9,880 nt of DNA from contig JBGSSS010000127.1 of NCBI GenBank assembly GCA_041736895.1, positions 1 through 9,880 of the forward strand, written 5' to 3'. Positions 1 through 6,666 of the stretch are shown one piece after another. Under the pieces are notes generated by a model. It was given only the letters and a program-made list of their open reading frames with translations. It searched no databases and was not told where the DNA came from. This DNA is from JANRLT01 sp041736895. GTDB taxonomy: Bacteria; Planctomycetota; Planctomycetia; Pirellulales; JALHPA01. Made by a program: the position numbers and the translations under genes. Every line of letters starts with the position of its first letter. The first letter of the stretch is position 1.

Positions 1-128
1 ACGCCGCGATCGCCGCTTGGCAGCAGGAACGCAATGAAAATCGCCGCGGCACCAATTGGCGCTTCACTACGGCAGACGCCAGAATTAAACTGAAGTCACT
101 CTACCCCGTACCTGACATCGATCGCTAG
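1..128 (+). CDS. IS630-type transposase, C-terminal fragment (5' end outside window)
   Basis: The reading frame that starts at base 3 is open to a TAG at 126-128 and gives 41 residues. Its core, NWRFTTADARIKLKSLYP, resembles the conserved C-terminal end of IS630-family DDE transposases, where a W.FTT.DAR.KL..LYP signature closes the catalytic domain. The DDE residues themselves would lie upstream of the window, so activity cannot be judged. The tail after LYP (VPDIDR) is short. I see no clear terminal inverted repeat after the stop; the next gene, on the other strand, ends 8 bases away. It may therefore be the remnant of an old insertion or an element whose right end is degenerate. The family call rests on recalled motif similarity over a short piece. 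Confidence 0.7.
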   Translation, partial: AAIAAWQQERNENRRGTNWRFTTADARIKLKSLYPVPDIDR

Positions 129-136
129 ATGGACTA

Positions 137-982
137 CTACGAGTGATCGAGCAGCCACTCGACGACCTGCACAAGTCCATCCTCGTCTTGCCGCCGCGTC
201 ACGCGTTTTGCTGCCGCTTTCACATGCTCCGGCGCGTTCCCCATCGCGACGCCCAGCCCTGCCCCTTCGAGCATTGGCAGATCGTTGACATCGTCGCCGA
301 CCGCGCAGATCGCGTGATCGACGATGTCGAGTCCGCGCGCGATCCATTGCACGCCGCTCCACTTGCTCACGCCGGCCGGCGCGATTTCGCACATGTACCC
401 TTTGTAGCGGGGGCTGCGAATGACGTGCACATAAAGCTGCCCCGGCCACCGCCGTTCGAGTTCCGCGGCGAGTGCCTGCATCGCTGGCTCCGGACCCATC
501 ACGAACCCAGCAAACACATCGACCGGGGGCGTGCGAATCAGGTCCGGCTCGATGCGAATGCTCTCGTGGTTCTTGATCAGAAACTCTTTGAGCTCCGCTG
601 ATATCGCATGCGGCGAGGCGAGGTGAAAATCGTACCCTTGCCCATAGCTATCGGTGTAGACGACCGGCTCGTGGCCGTATTGGTCAAAGAAGCGGAGCAT
701 CTCGCGGAGGACCTGGTCGTCGAAACGCGCTTGGAATAGCGTCCGATGGTCGCTCGGGTCTTTGATCAACGCGCCGCTCGCCGTGACGATTGGCAGCTTC
801 GTGCCCAGCCGCTGCGCCAACGGGAACGCTCGGCTATAGCGCCGGCCCGTGCAGAGCGCGAGCTGGATGCCCGCGGCTTGCGCGCGGCGCAGTGCGTGCA
901 GCGTGGCCGGCGTGATCGAATCGTTCAACCCGACGAGGGTGCCGTCGATATCGAGAACGAGGAGTTTGTACTGGGACTGCAA
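137..982 (-). CDS. Cof-type HAD-superfamily phosphatase
   Basis: This 281-residue protein is a haloacid-dehalogenase hydrolase of the Cof/YidA type, cytoplasmic enzymes that hydrolyse phosphate from sugar phosphates, nucleotides or cofactors through a phospho-aspartate. All four HAD motifs are visible: DIDGT at residues 11-15 (nucleophile D11, acid/base D13), CTGR at 44-47 (motif II, T45), K207 (motif III) and GDDVND at 229-234 (motif IV, Mg binding), followed by the typical GLGVAMGNA at 242-250. Residues about 85-195 form the C2-type cap that sets substrate choice. Length is normal. The start is TTG at 982: an in-frame TGA lies three codons upstream (989-991) and no ATG or GTG precedes the DIDGT motif. 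A weak GGTGAAG upstream could be the ribosome site. The gene ends 8 bases from the convergent transposase tail. The exact substrate cannot be read from sequence. Confidence 0.9.
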   Translation of the reverse strand: MQSQYKLLVLDIDGTLVGLNDSITPATLHALRRAQAAGIQLALCTGRRYSRAFPLAQRLGTKLPIVTASGALIKDPSDHRTLFQARFDDQVLREMLRFFDQYGHEPVVYTDSYGQGYDFHLASPHAISAELKEFLIKNHESIRIEPDLIRTPPVDVFAGFVMGPEPAMQALAAELERRWPGQLYVHVIRSPRYKGYMCEIAPAGVSKWSGVQWIARGLDIVDHAICAVGDDVNDLPMLEGAGLGVAMGNAPEHVKAAAKRVTRRQDEDGLVQVVEWLLDHS

Positions 983-1017
983 AAAACTTCACCGTCAATT
1001 TGGGAGGGCGACGCGAT

Positions 1018-1058
1018 TTTTTTTGTAGCCAGGAGCGTTAGCGAGGGCGACAAAAAAA
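1018..1058. repeat. Hairpin-forming interspersed repeat with T/A-tract ends
   Basis: Arms 1018-1030 and 1046-1058 pair over 13 positions with one mismatch (A1027/G1049): TTTTTTTGT then GCC on the left, GGC then ACAAAAAAA on the right. The loop contains GCGTTAGCG. On either strand the T-tract is on the 5' arm and the A-tract on the 3' arm, the reverse of an intrinsic terminator, so I read it as a repeat or cruciform rather than a terminator. The core GCGTTAGC recurs in a smaller hairpin at 7281-7297, consistent with a dispersed family. It lies in the 5' leader region of the HAD gene. Confidence 0.55.
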
Positions 1059-1142
1059 TATGAAAGTTATACATGAGCATTGCCTTTGGAACCTTTGTAT
1101 TCTAGGCATTATCTAGCCAACGCAAAGTTCAGTTCCATACAC

Positions 1143-1171
1143 TTCGCACTGAACCGCCGCGCTGGTAGAAT
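1143..1171 (+). promoter_or_regulatory. Candidate sigma-70-type promoter of rnhA
   Basis: An extended -10 box, TGG followed by TAGAAT (1166-1171), has a partial -35 match TTCGCA at 1143-1148 with a 17-base spacer. Transcription would begin near 1178, leaving a leader of about 45 bases before the ATG at 1224. This excludes the longer reading frame start at 1080. The hexamer TAGAAT also precedes two other plus-strand genes at a similar distance. Confidence 0.45.
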
Positions 1172-1223
1172 CCGGCTTCTCCCTTTTCTGGCAGGAACTC
1201 TTTGCAAGGGGCAAACGACGGGC

Positions 1224-1706
1224 ATGGCGAAAAAAGCAATTACAGACGGCATGCCAAGCGTGCACCTCTTCACTGACGGCGCGTGCAGCGGCAATCCGGG
1301 GCCCGGCGGTTGGGCCTTTATCCTGCGGCATCCCGCGACGGGCAAGGAACTGGAATCCTCCGGCGGCGAACCCAACACGACCAACAACCGCATGGAGTTG
1401 CTCGCGGTGGTGCGCGGACTCGAAGCGCTCAAGCGGCCCACGATCGTCGAACTGTTCCTGGACAGTGAGTACGTTCGCAAAGGTCTGAGCGAATGGATGG
1501 CCGGTTGGAAGCGCAATGGTTGGCGGCGAAAGGAAAAGAACGGCTGGGGCGAAGTCAAGAACGTCGACCTCTGGCAGCAACTCGACGAGCTCGTCGTCGA
1601 ACATCATATTACCTACACCCGCGTCGCCGGCCACAGCGGGCATCCCGAGAACGACCGCTGCGATGAGTTGGCGGTGGCGGCGTATCAGCAGTATCTGCGG
1701 CGGTAG
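1224..1706 (+). CDS. rnhA: Ribonuclease HI
   Basis: A 160-residue type 1 RNase H, which cuts the RNA strand of RNA-DNA hybrids in the cytoplasm (R-loop removal, primer and misincorporated-ribonucleotide processing) using two divalent metals. The active site is complete: D18 in FTDGACSGNPGPGGW, E58 in NNRMELLA, D80 in LFLDSEY, and D147 in NDRCDELA, plus the flexible-loop H137 in AGHSGHPEN. The basic, tryptophan-rich handle (about residues 91-109, WMAGWKRNGWRRKEKNGWG) typical of bacterial RNase HI is present. Length matches the family. The frame is open upstream to 1080, but those 48 codons do not resemble RNase H and a likely promoter lies inside them; ATG 1224, with a purine-rich AAGGGG about 12 bases before, is preferred. 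ATG 1251 is a possible alternative. It is transcribed away from the HAD gene. Confidence 0.96.
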   Translation: MAKKAITDGMPSVHLFTDGACSGNPGPGGWAFILRHPATGKELESSGGEPNTTNNRMELLAVVRGLEALKRPTIVELFLDSEYVRKGLSEWMAGWKRNGWRRKEKNGWGEVKNVDLWQQLDELVVEHHITYTRVAGHSGHPENDRCDELAVAAYQQYLRR

Positions 1707-1761
1707 CGTGGTGTGGGTTTTAACACACGCGACTGCATGGGGAACATTTTATTTTTGAGTT

Positions 1762-1767
1762 TAGAAT
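1762..1767 (+). promoter_or_regulatory. Candidate -10 box before the membrane-protein gene
   Basis: TAGAAT lies 41 bases before the ATG at 1809, in an AT-rich stretch after rnhA. No convincing -35 hexamer is seen 16-18 bases upstream. It is suggested mainly because the same hexamer precedes rnhA and nadD at comparable spacing. Confidence 0.3.
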
Positions 1768-1808
1768 GCACAGCAACCGCGCGGCGAGAACGTCTGGGAT
1801 GCTATTCT

Positions 1809-2306
1809 ATGAGAAAATGGTTGGCTGAATTTGTTGAAGTCGATCTTGCCCGCTTGAACATTACGGGCTGGGCATTGATGTTGTCCTCGTTTGTAATTGC
1901 GATTGGCGGGGTTGTTTTAGCGGTCACAATTCTCCCAGAACCTGCCGCAGGGGAAGCCTTTCCTCGCTGGCCAAGTTATCTCTCATTATTTGCTGCATTA
2001 TCGTTTTTTATCGCTGGCCGACGAGTGCTCACGGCTTACGGTATTTCGTTTTATCACGAGGCTTCACCTGATCCTGATCCACAGGAGAAAGAGGAAAAAA
2101 CCACCGAACAAATGGAGCAGAGTGTAGACTCCGGTCGCATCTTTATTGGTATCTTGTGTGCACTCTTCAGCGTGGCGTTAGCGATTCTAACGGCAATCTC
2201 TCAGGATGTATTGCCGAATGGTCCCAATGGTCCATTACTCATAGCTGCAGTCATCGGGATTCTTGCCGTTTGTTTGCTCTGGCCGAGTTCGTCGAAGGAA
2301 TCGTAG
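1809..2306 (+). CDS. Hypothetical four-helix membrane protein
   Basis: I do not recognise a family. The 165-residue product has four hydrophobic segments: about 19-42, 55-79, 110-131 and 141-159. Between helices 2 and 3 lies a strongly acidic linker (about 86-109, rich in D, E, K and P), and the C-terminus is short and polar. No signal peptide cleavage site, metal motif or enzymatic motif is evident. With an even number of helices both ends should lie on the same side, probably the cytoplasm given the charged N-terminus (MRK) and linker. ATG 1809 is chosen because the open frame upstream (GTG 1713) would add residues unlike a membrane protein N-terminus and begins just 6 bases after rnhA. Codon use is AT-richer than rnhA (hand counts of 60-base samples give 47-48% GC), which may point to later acquisition. 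Confidence 0.7.
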   Translation: MRKWLAEFVEVDLARLNITGWALMLSSFVIAIGGVVLAVTILPEPAAGEAFPRWPSYLSLFAALSFFIAGRRVLTAYGISFYHEASPDPDPQEKEEKTTEQMEQSVDSGRIFIGILCALFSVALAILTAISQDVLPNGPNGPLLIAAVIGILAVCLLWPSSSKES

Positions 2307-2307
2307 A

Positions 2308-2356
2308 TCGAAGCCTCGGATAGCACGGCTTCGAGCTACGTTCGCTACGCCGTAGC
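2308..2356. terminator. Hairpin cluster at a convergent gene junction, possible terminator
   Basis: TCGAAGCC (2308-2315) pairs perfectly with GGCTTCGA (2327-2334) over an 11-base loop, directly after the stop of the membrane-protein gene. A second set, GCTACG at 2335-2340 and 2344-2349, can pair with CGTAGC at 2351-2356, reaching into the last codons of the opposing kinase gene. No T-tract follows either stem, so intrinsic termination is only a suggestion from position and structure. Confidence 0.4.
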
Positions 2357-4096
2357 CTTGAGCACCGTCTTCGCATTGCTCGGATTCGGCAACTCAATCT
2401 TCGGCGTGTCCGTTCTTGTCCACGGCAGCCGCACCGTGAAGACGCTCCCCTGCCCTAGTTCGCTGTGCAGCGAGATTTCGCCGCCGAGGAGTTTGCAGAG
2501 TTCCTTGACGATCGATAGGCCGAGACCCGTGCCGGAGAACTCGCGGGTCATCGCGTCGCCACGGGTGAGGACCTGGGCCCCTTGGCGGAACTTTTCAAAG
2601 ATCGCCGTTTGATCTTCGGGGGCGATGCCGACGCCGTTGTCGGTAACGCTGAGGATCAAGCTGTCGCTCTCTTCGTCGCGCGCGGCGGCGACGGTGATGC
2701 GGCCCCCTTCGGGCGTGAACTTGATCGCGTTGCTGAGCAGGTTGTTCAAGATCTGCTGGACCTTGACGACGTCTTGATACAACGGCGCGAGGTCGGGATC
2801 ATAGGTGCAGGCCAGATCGATGTTCTTGCGTTCGGCCAGCGGGCGGGCCATGTCGCATTGCGTTTGGATCACTTGCTCGATCGTGAACTCGCTCAGCTTG
2901 AGTTCCATCTTGCCGCTTTCGATCTTCGCCAGATCGAGAATGTCGTTGATCATATCGAGCAGCATCCTGCCCGACTTTTGAATGTTGCCGACGTAGCGCT
3001 GTTGCTTGTCGTCGAGCACTTTGATCGAGCTAAGAACATCGCTAAAGCCGATGATGCTGTTGAGCGGTGTGCGCAGTTCGTGGCTCATCGTGGCCATGAA
3101 ATCGCCCTTAAGGCGGTTCATCTCGTAAAGTCGCATGTTGAGTTGGGCCAGCTCATCGACCTTGAGATCGAGATTGATATTCGATTGACGCAGATCTTCC
3201 TGCGTGCTGACCAAGTGCCGCAGCATTTTGTTGAACGCCTTGGCCAGGTCTTCGAACTCGTCGCCGGTTTGGATATCCGCGCGGGCATCGAACTGGCCGC
3301 GGCTAACTTCGTCGCTGACCTCGCGCAAGTGGCGCAGCGGTTTGACGATGATGTACCGCACGATGATATAGGCCGCGATCATCGCGAAGAAGACGGTAAT
3401 GATGGCCGTCGCGAGCAGGATCGCGCGGTTCCAGTTGATGGCGCGTTGGGTTTCGGAATCGGGAAGGATGACTTTGACGACGCCGATCAGCCCGCCCTTT
3501 TCTAATACAGGACCACCAAGCTCTGGATTATTCAGGTTGAATCCTGATATGCCATTGCTGCGATGGCACTGGAAGCAGGATTCTGCGGTGGCATAAACGG
3601 GTTGATAATAATTGTATTCTTGCCGCGCTGCATCCCGGCTATCGCGCATCAGGTCTTCGTTATTGCTTCGGAATTGTAATCCGACTTCTTGTTCAGGTTG
3701 TGCCGAATGCGTAGGTGCCTTTCTCGCGGCAAATTCATTGTAGATATCTAACTCTTCTTGATTGATGGGACTTCTTGTAGGATTTTTACTTAACAGATTG
3801 ATAAAGCGTTTGTCAAAACGCACGTTCTGAAATTCTTTTGCTAGTGATTCAGCGAACATGTCCGCAGTTTTTTTTTCGCTTCCTTCTAGCCGTTCCCAAT
3901 GCAACTGCATCAAGATCGGCACGACCAACGCACGTCCCGTATTCTGCGTGTTTTTATAAACCAATTCTTCGGTGCGCTTGCCGTACCACCAGAAGCTACT
4001 CGTGATCAGAACCAGCAACGACGCGCCGAACATGAGACGGGTTTTCCGTTCCAGGCTCGTTTCCCCCAAGACGCGTTTGAAGCCGGTGTAGGACAC
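2345..4096 (-). CDS. Sensor histidine kinase with periplasmic haem-type (CxxCH) Tll0287-like/DUF3365 domain
   Basis: A 583-residue inner-membrane sensor kinase. Order: short cytoplasmic tail, helix 1 (about 21-37), periplasmic domain (about 40-222), helix 2 (about 224-247), HAMP (about 248-300), short coiled coil (about 296-330), then the kinase core. The periplasmic part fits the Tll0287-like (DUF3365) pattern: SKNPTRSPINQEELDIYNEF and YYQPVYATAESCFQCH, with C174-x-x-C177-H178 a c-type haem attachment motif. The kinase core has phosphoacceptor H339 (MSHELRTPLN), N box around N452/N456 (NNLLSNAIKF), G1 DNGVGI at 486-491, F box IFEKFRQ at 499-505 and G2 GTGLGLS at 522-528, all intact. It would autophosphorylate in response to a periplasmic redox or ligand signal; haem binding is inferred. 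Start is GTG 4096; no ATG, GTG or TTG lies between it and the upstream in-frame stop at 4178-4180. No receiver domain is fused and no response regulator is adjacent. The sensor half is much AT-richer than the kinase half. Confidence 0.9.
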   Translation of the reverse strand: MSYTGFKRVLGETSLERKTRLMFGASLLVLITSSFWWYGKRTEELVYKNTQNTGRALVVPILMQLHWERLEGSEKKTADMFAESLAKEFQNVRFDKRFINLLSKNPTRSPINQEELDIYNEFAARKAPTHSAQPEQEVGLQFRSNNEDLMRDSRDAARQEYNYYQPVYATAESCFQCHRSNGISGFNLNNPELGGPVLEKGGLIGVVKVILPDSETQRAINWNRAILLATAIITVFFAMIAAYIIVRYIIVKPLRHLREVSDEVSRGQFDARADIQTGDEFEDLAKAFNKMLRHLVSTQEDLRQSNINLDLKVDELAQLNMRLYEMNRLKGDFMATMSHELRTPLNSIIGFSDVLSSIKVLDDKQQRYVGNIQKSGRMLLDMINDILDLAKIESGKMELKLSEFTIEQVIQTQCDMARPLAERKNIDLACTYDPDLAPLYQDVVKVQQILNNLLSNAIKFTPEGGRITVAAARDEESDSLILSVTDNGVGIAPEDQTAIFEKFRQGAQVLTRGDAMTREFSGTGLGLSIVKELCKLLGGEISLHSELGQGSVFTVRLPWTRTDTPKIELPNPSNAKTVLKATA

Positions 4097-4135
4097 TTCG
4101 ATTTTTCTATTGGACGCTGTGAAAAATATGCTGTT

Positions 4136-4141
4136 CTTATA
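4136..4141 (-). promoter_or_regulatory. Candidate -10 box of the haem-type kinase gene
   Basis: Read on the minus strand this is TATAAG, placed about 40 bases before the GTG start, inside a short AT-rich gap after priA. A poor -35 (TTCGCC) sits 19 bases upstream. It suggests the kinase may have its own promoter although it follows priA on the same strand with a gap of 112 bases. Confidence 0.3.
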
Positions 4142-4208
4142 TCGTAAGTTTTGGGCGTCTGGCGAACCAGGGCAATTTCAGATGCATGCTTGCCGTTTTA
4201 CTAGTGAC

Positions 4209-6503
4209 CTAAAGCATATCGAGCGGATCGATATCGACCAAGCATTGCACTCCATCAGGAATTTTCTGTAGGGCTAGTCCCGCACGAATTGACTCGCGCA
4301 GCAGGTCTTGATCCGGGCATTGAATCTGAAAGTGAAATCGGAAGAGATCACGAATCTTGGCAATCGGCGCCGCGGCCGGACCGAGGATGCGGCTGTTGGG
4401 CTGCGCGGCCTTGAGTTTTGCATCGATTTCTTTGGACAGGTTCTGCGCCACGGCGAGTGCGATTGTTTCGCTTGGGCCGCGCACGATCATCCGCGCCAGC
4501 GGCCAATACGGCGGGTAATGAAACAGTGACCGCACGGGCAGTTCACCGTCGGCAAACGCGGCGTAGTCGTGCTTCGCCGCGGCGACAATTGCCGGATGAT
4601 CGGGGTTAAACGTCTGCACCAAGACTCGTCCGCCACGATCACCGCGGCCCGTGCGGCCGGCGACTTGCGTGACCAATTGAAACGTACGCTCCGCCGCGCG
4701 ATAGTCGGGCAGATGCAGCGCCGTGTCCGCATTGATCACGCCGACTAGCGTCACGTTCGGGAAGTCGAGACCCTTGGCGATCATCTGCGTCCCGAGCAAG
4801 ATGTCGATCTCCTGCCGGCGAAACGAGTCGAAAGCCTCGGCGTAACTGCCCGGCGCTTTCATCGTGTCGGTGTCCATGCGGAGCACCCGCGCGTCACGGA
4901 AACGGGCTTTAACTTCGGCTTCGAGCTTCTGCGTGCCGAGACCCGTGAACTTGAGTCCCACGAAATGACACTTGCTGCAGGTCGCCGGGGTCTTGGTTTG
5001 GTAATCGCAGTAATGGCAGATGGCGAGGTCTTTTTGCCGATGATGCGTCAACGCCAGATCGCAATGCGGGCAATGCTCGGCGTGACCGCACTGCGGGCAT
5101 TGGATGTGTGTCGAATAGCCGCGGCGATTCAGGAGCAAGATGACCTGCCCGCGGTCAGCGAGCGTTTCCCTCATGGCGATGTGCAGCGTCCGCGTGATCG
5201 CGCCGCTGTTCATCTTGTTTTGCGCTTCGACACGCAGGTCGATCGTTTTGACCAGCGGCAATGGACGATCGCTGACGCGCGTGGGCAAGCCGCAAAGCAC
5301 AGCTTCGCCGGTGAGTGCTCGATGCCAAGTCTCGAGTGCCGGCGTTGCCGAGCCAAGCACCAGCGGCACCGATTCGGCGCGGGTGCGAAAGAGCGCGACA
5401 TCACGGGCGTGGTAGCGCGGGGCTTTGTCTTGTTTAAAGGAACCTTCGTGCTCTTCGTCGAGAATCACGAGGCCGAGTTGCGGACAAGGAGCGAAAATCG
5501 CGCTCCGCGCGCCGACGATGACAGAAACCTCGCCCCGGGCGATCCGTTCCCAGTGCCACAATCGTTCGGCATCGCGCAAATGACTGTGCAGCACGGCGAC
5601 ATGCTCGAACCGCGCGAGGAACCGCTCTCGCGTTTGCGGTGTGAGACTGATTTCCGGAACGAGGATGATCGCCTGGCGCTTGAAGCGGAGTGTTTCGGCG
5701 ATGGCTTGCATGTAGACTTCGGTTTTGCCGCTGCCGGTGACGCCGTGCAGGACGACGGTCGCGTGTTCGCCGGCTTGCTGTGCACGATGGATCACATCGA
5801 GTGCACGCTGTTGATCGACATTCAACTCCCAAGGCCGGTCGCGTTCGCCGGTATGCAGAACACCAACGCCTTCGCCGACGAAGCGTTTAATGAAGACGAC
5901 AAGTTTCTTTTCGCGGAGCGATTGAATCGGGGCTGGCGAGCAGTCGCATTGCGCGGCGAGGTCCGCGAGTGAAACAGGAATCGGATTATTCTTGAGTATG
6001 TCGAGCACGGCTTGCTGCTTCGCCGTGATTTTCGGCGGCTTCGCGCCGGCTATGATCCGCGCGGCGTGCGGGTTCATTGTCACGAGCGTCAGCTCGCGTA
6101 AAGCCTGCTTCGAACGCACCGCGGCGGGCAGCACGGTTTGCAGTGTGTCGCCCCAGGGGCAGAGATAATACTCCGACATCCACCGCGTCAGCCGCAACAT
6201 CGACGGCGTGAGCAGCGGCGTCGAGTCGATGATCTGTGAGAGGCATTTTAGCCGGCGTTGCAACTCGGGCTTCGTCGTTAGTTCGACGCAGTACCCTACG
6301 AGCGGCCGATCGCCGCGTCCGAGCGGCGCGAGAACACGCTGGCCGGCTCGAATCTCGGGGCGCAGCGGCTCGGGAACTTCGTAGTCGTATGGCTCCGGCG
6401 GACCCTCGGGAAACACCACGCGCGCAATCAAGCGATCCCGGCGATCATCCTCTTCCCAAGGTTGGCCGGCATCCGAGAACAGGTTTTGTTGACCAGGAGA
6501 CAA
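4209..6503 (-). CDS. priA: Primosomal replication-restart helicase PriA
   Basis: A 764-residue PriA, the 3'-to-5' DNA helicase that recognises stalled forks and D-loops and reloads the replicative helicase. Domains: N-terminal 3'-DNA-binding domain (about 24-130, including PYDYEVPE and GQRVLAPLGRG), a winged-helix region (about 150-215), helicase lobe 1 with Walker A GVTGSGKTE at 254-262 and Walker B DEEHE at 349-353, then GSATPALE at 384-391, and lobe 2 with GTQMIAKGLDFPNV at 571-584 and QVAGRTGRG at 613-621. The zinc-binding insert is complete with eight cysteines: C469, C472, C478, C481, C496, C499, C509, C512. Length is close to other PriA proteins. Start is TTG 6503: the frame upstream has a stop at 6549-6551 and no ATG or GTG, and there is no obvious ribosome site. 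It lies divergent from nadD, and the haem-type kinase follows it. Confidence 0.96.
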   Translation of the reverse strand: MSPGQQNLFSDAGQPWEEDDRRDRLIARVVFPEGPPEPYDYEVPEPLRPEIRAGQRVLAPLGRGDRPLVGYCVELTTKPELQRRLKCLSQIIDSTPLLTPSMLRLTRWMSEYYLCPWGDTLQTVLPAAVRSKQALRELTLVTMNPHAARIIAGAKPPKITAKQQAVLDILKNNPIPVSLADLAAQCDCSPAPIQSLREKKLVVFIKRFVGEGVGVLHTGERDRPWELNVDQQRALDVIHRAQQAGEHATVVLHGVTGSGKTEVYMQAIAETLRFKRQAIILVPEISLTPQTRERFLARFEHVAVLHSHLRDAERLWHWERIARGEVSVIVGARSAIFAPCPQLGLVILDEEHEGSFKQDKAPRYHARDVALFRTRAESVPLVLGSATPALETWHRALTGEAVLCGLPTRVSDRPLPLVKTIDLRVEAQNKMNSGAITRTLHIAMRETLADRGQVILLLNRRGYSTHIQCPQCGHAEHCPHCDLALTHHRQKDLAICHYCDYQTKTPATCSKCHFVGLKFTGLGTQKLEAEVKARFRDARVLRMDTDTMKAPGSYAEAFDSFRRQEIDILLGTQMIAKGLDFPNVTLVGVINADTALHLPDYRAAERTFQLVTQVAGRTGRGDRGGRVLVQTFNPDHPAIVAAAKHDYAAFADGELPVRSLFHYPPYWPLARMIVRGPSETIALAVAQNLSKEIDAKLKAAQPNSRILGPAAAPIAKIRDLFRFHFQIQCPDQDLLRESIRAGLALQKIPDGVQCLVDIDPLDML

Positions 6504-6512
6504 GAATGATGC

Positions 6513-6540
6513 AATTGATAATTGACAATTGACAATGGAC
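6513..6540. repeat. Heptanucleotide tandem repeat, four units
   Basis: Four adjacent 7-base units: AATTGAT (6513-6519), AATTGAC (6520-6526), AATTGAC (6527-6533), AATGGAC (6534-6540). Short tandem heptads of this AATTGAC/AATGGAC type occur in many bacterial genomes. This one begins 10 bases upstream of the priA start and would be inside its mRNA leader. The copy number could vary by slippage. Confidence 0.7.
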
Positions 6541-6547
6541 AGTTTCG

Positions 6548-6553
6548 ATTATC
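6548..6553 (-). promoter_or_regulatory. Candidate -10 box of priA
   Basis: On the minus strand this reads GATAAT, 44 bases before the TTG start, matching the spacing of the other candidate -10 boxes here. The -35 position has no good match. If it is used, the heptad repeat lies in the 5' leader. Confidence 0.3.
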
Positions 6554-6601
6554 CCGCGTTCAGTGATATTTTCCCAGGGGCTTGTAACTGCCCTTGAAAT
6601 G

Positions 6602-6616
6602 CTAACGTGTTAGAAT
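6602..6616 (+). promoter_or_regulatory. Candidate extended -10 promoter of nadD, overlapped by a small palindrome
   Basis: TGT followed by TAGAAT (6611-6616) forms an extended -10 box 50 bases before the nadD ATG. No -35 is found at standard spacing, which is common with extended -10 promoters. The box is overlapped by an inverted repeat CTAAC (6602-6606), GT, GTTAG (6609-6613), which could be a regulator site. The bases after the box (TAGAATGCGGCTT) closely match those at the rnhA promoter (TAGAATCCGGCTT). Confidence 0.45.
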
Positions 6617-6666
6617 GCGGCTTGCGTCATAGCGAGGAGTGTTTAGCCCAAGGAGTTTGTCACTCG

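Noticed and set aside
1080..1223. Longer RNase HI start adding 48 residues
   Set aside because: The extra residues match nothing in the family and a probable promoter lies within them.
1711..1728. GTGTG/CACAC stem after rnhA as a terminator
   Set aside because: Only five base pairs, the T-run is in the loop and no T-tract follows.
2582..3505. Long open frame (307 codons) on the plus strand
   Set aside because: It lies antisense to the well-supported kinase core, has low-complexity composition typical of GC-rich shadow frames, and no ribosome site or family motif.
4965..5972. Long open frame (335 codons) on the plus strand
   Set aside because: Antisense to the conserved zinc and helicase region of priA; no recognisable motif.
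6607..6666. GTG start adding 20 residues to nadD
   Set aside because: It overlaps the likely -10 box, and the ATG at 6667 has AAGGAG at workable spacing and begins with the expected MRLGIFGGSFDP.
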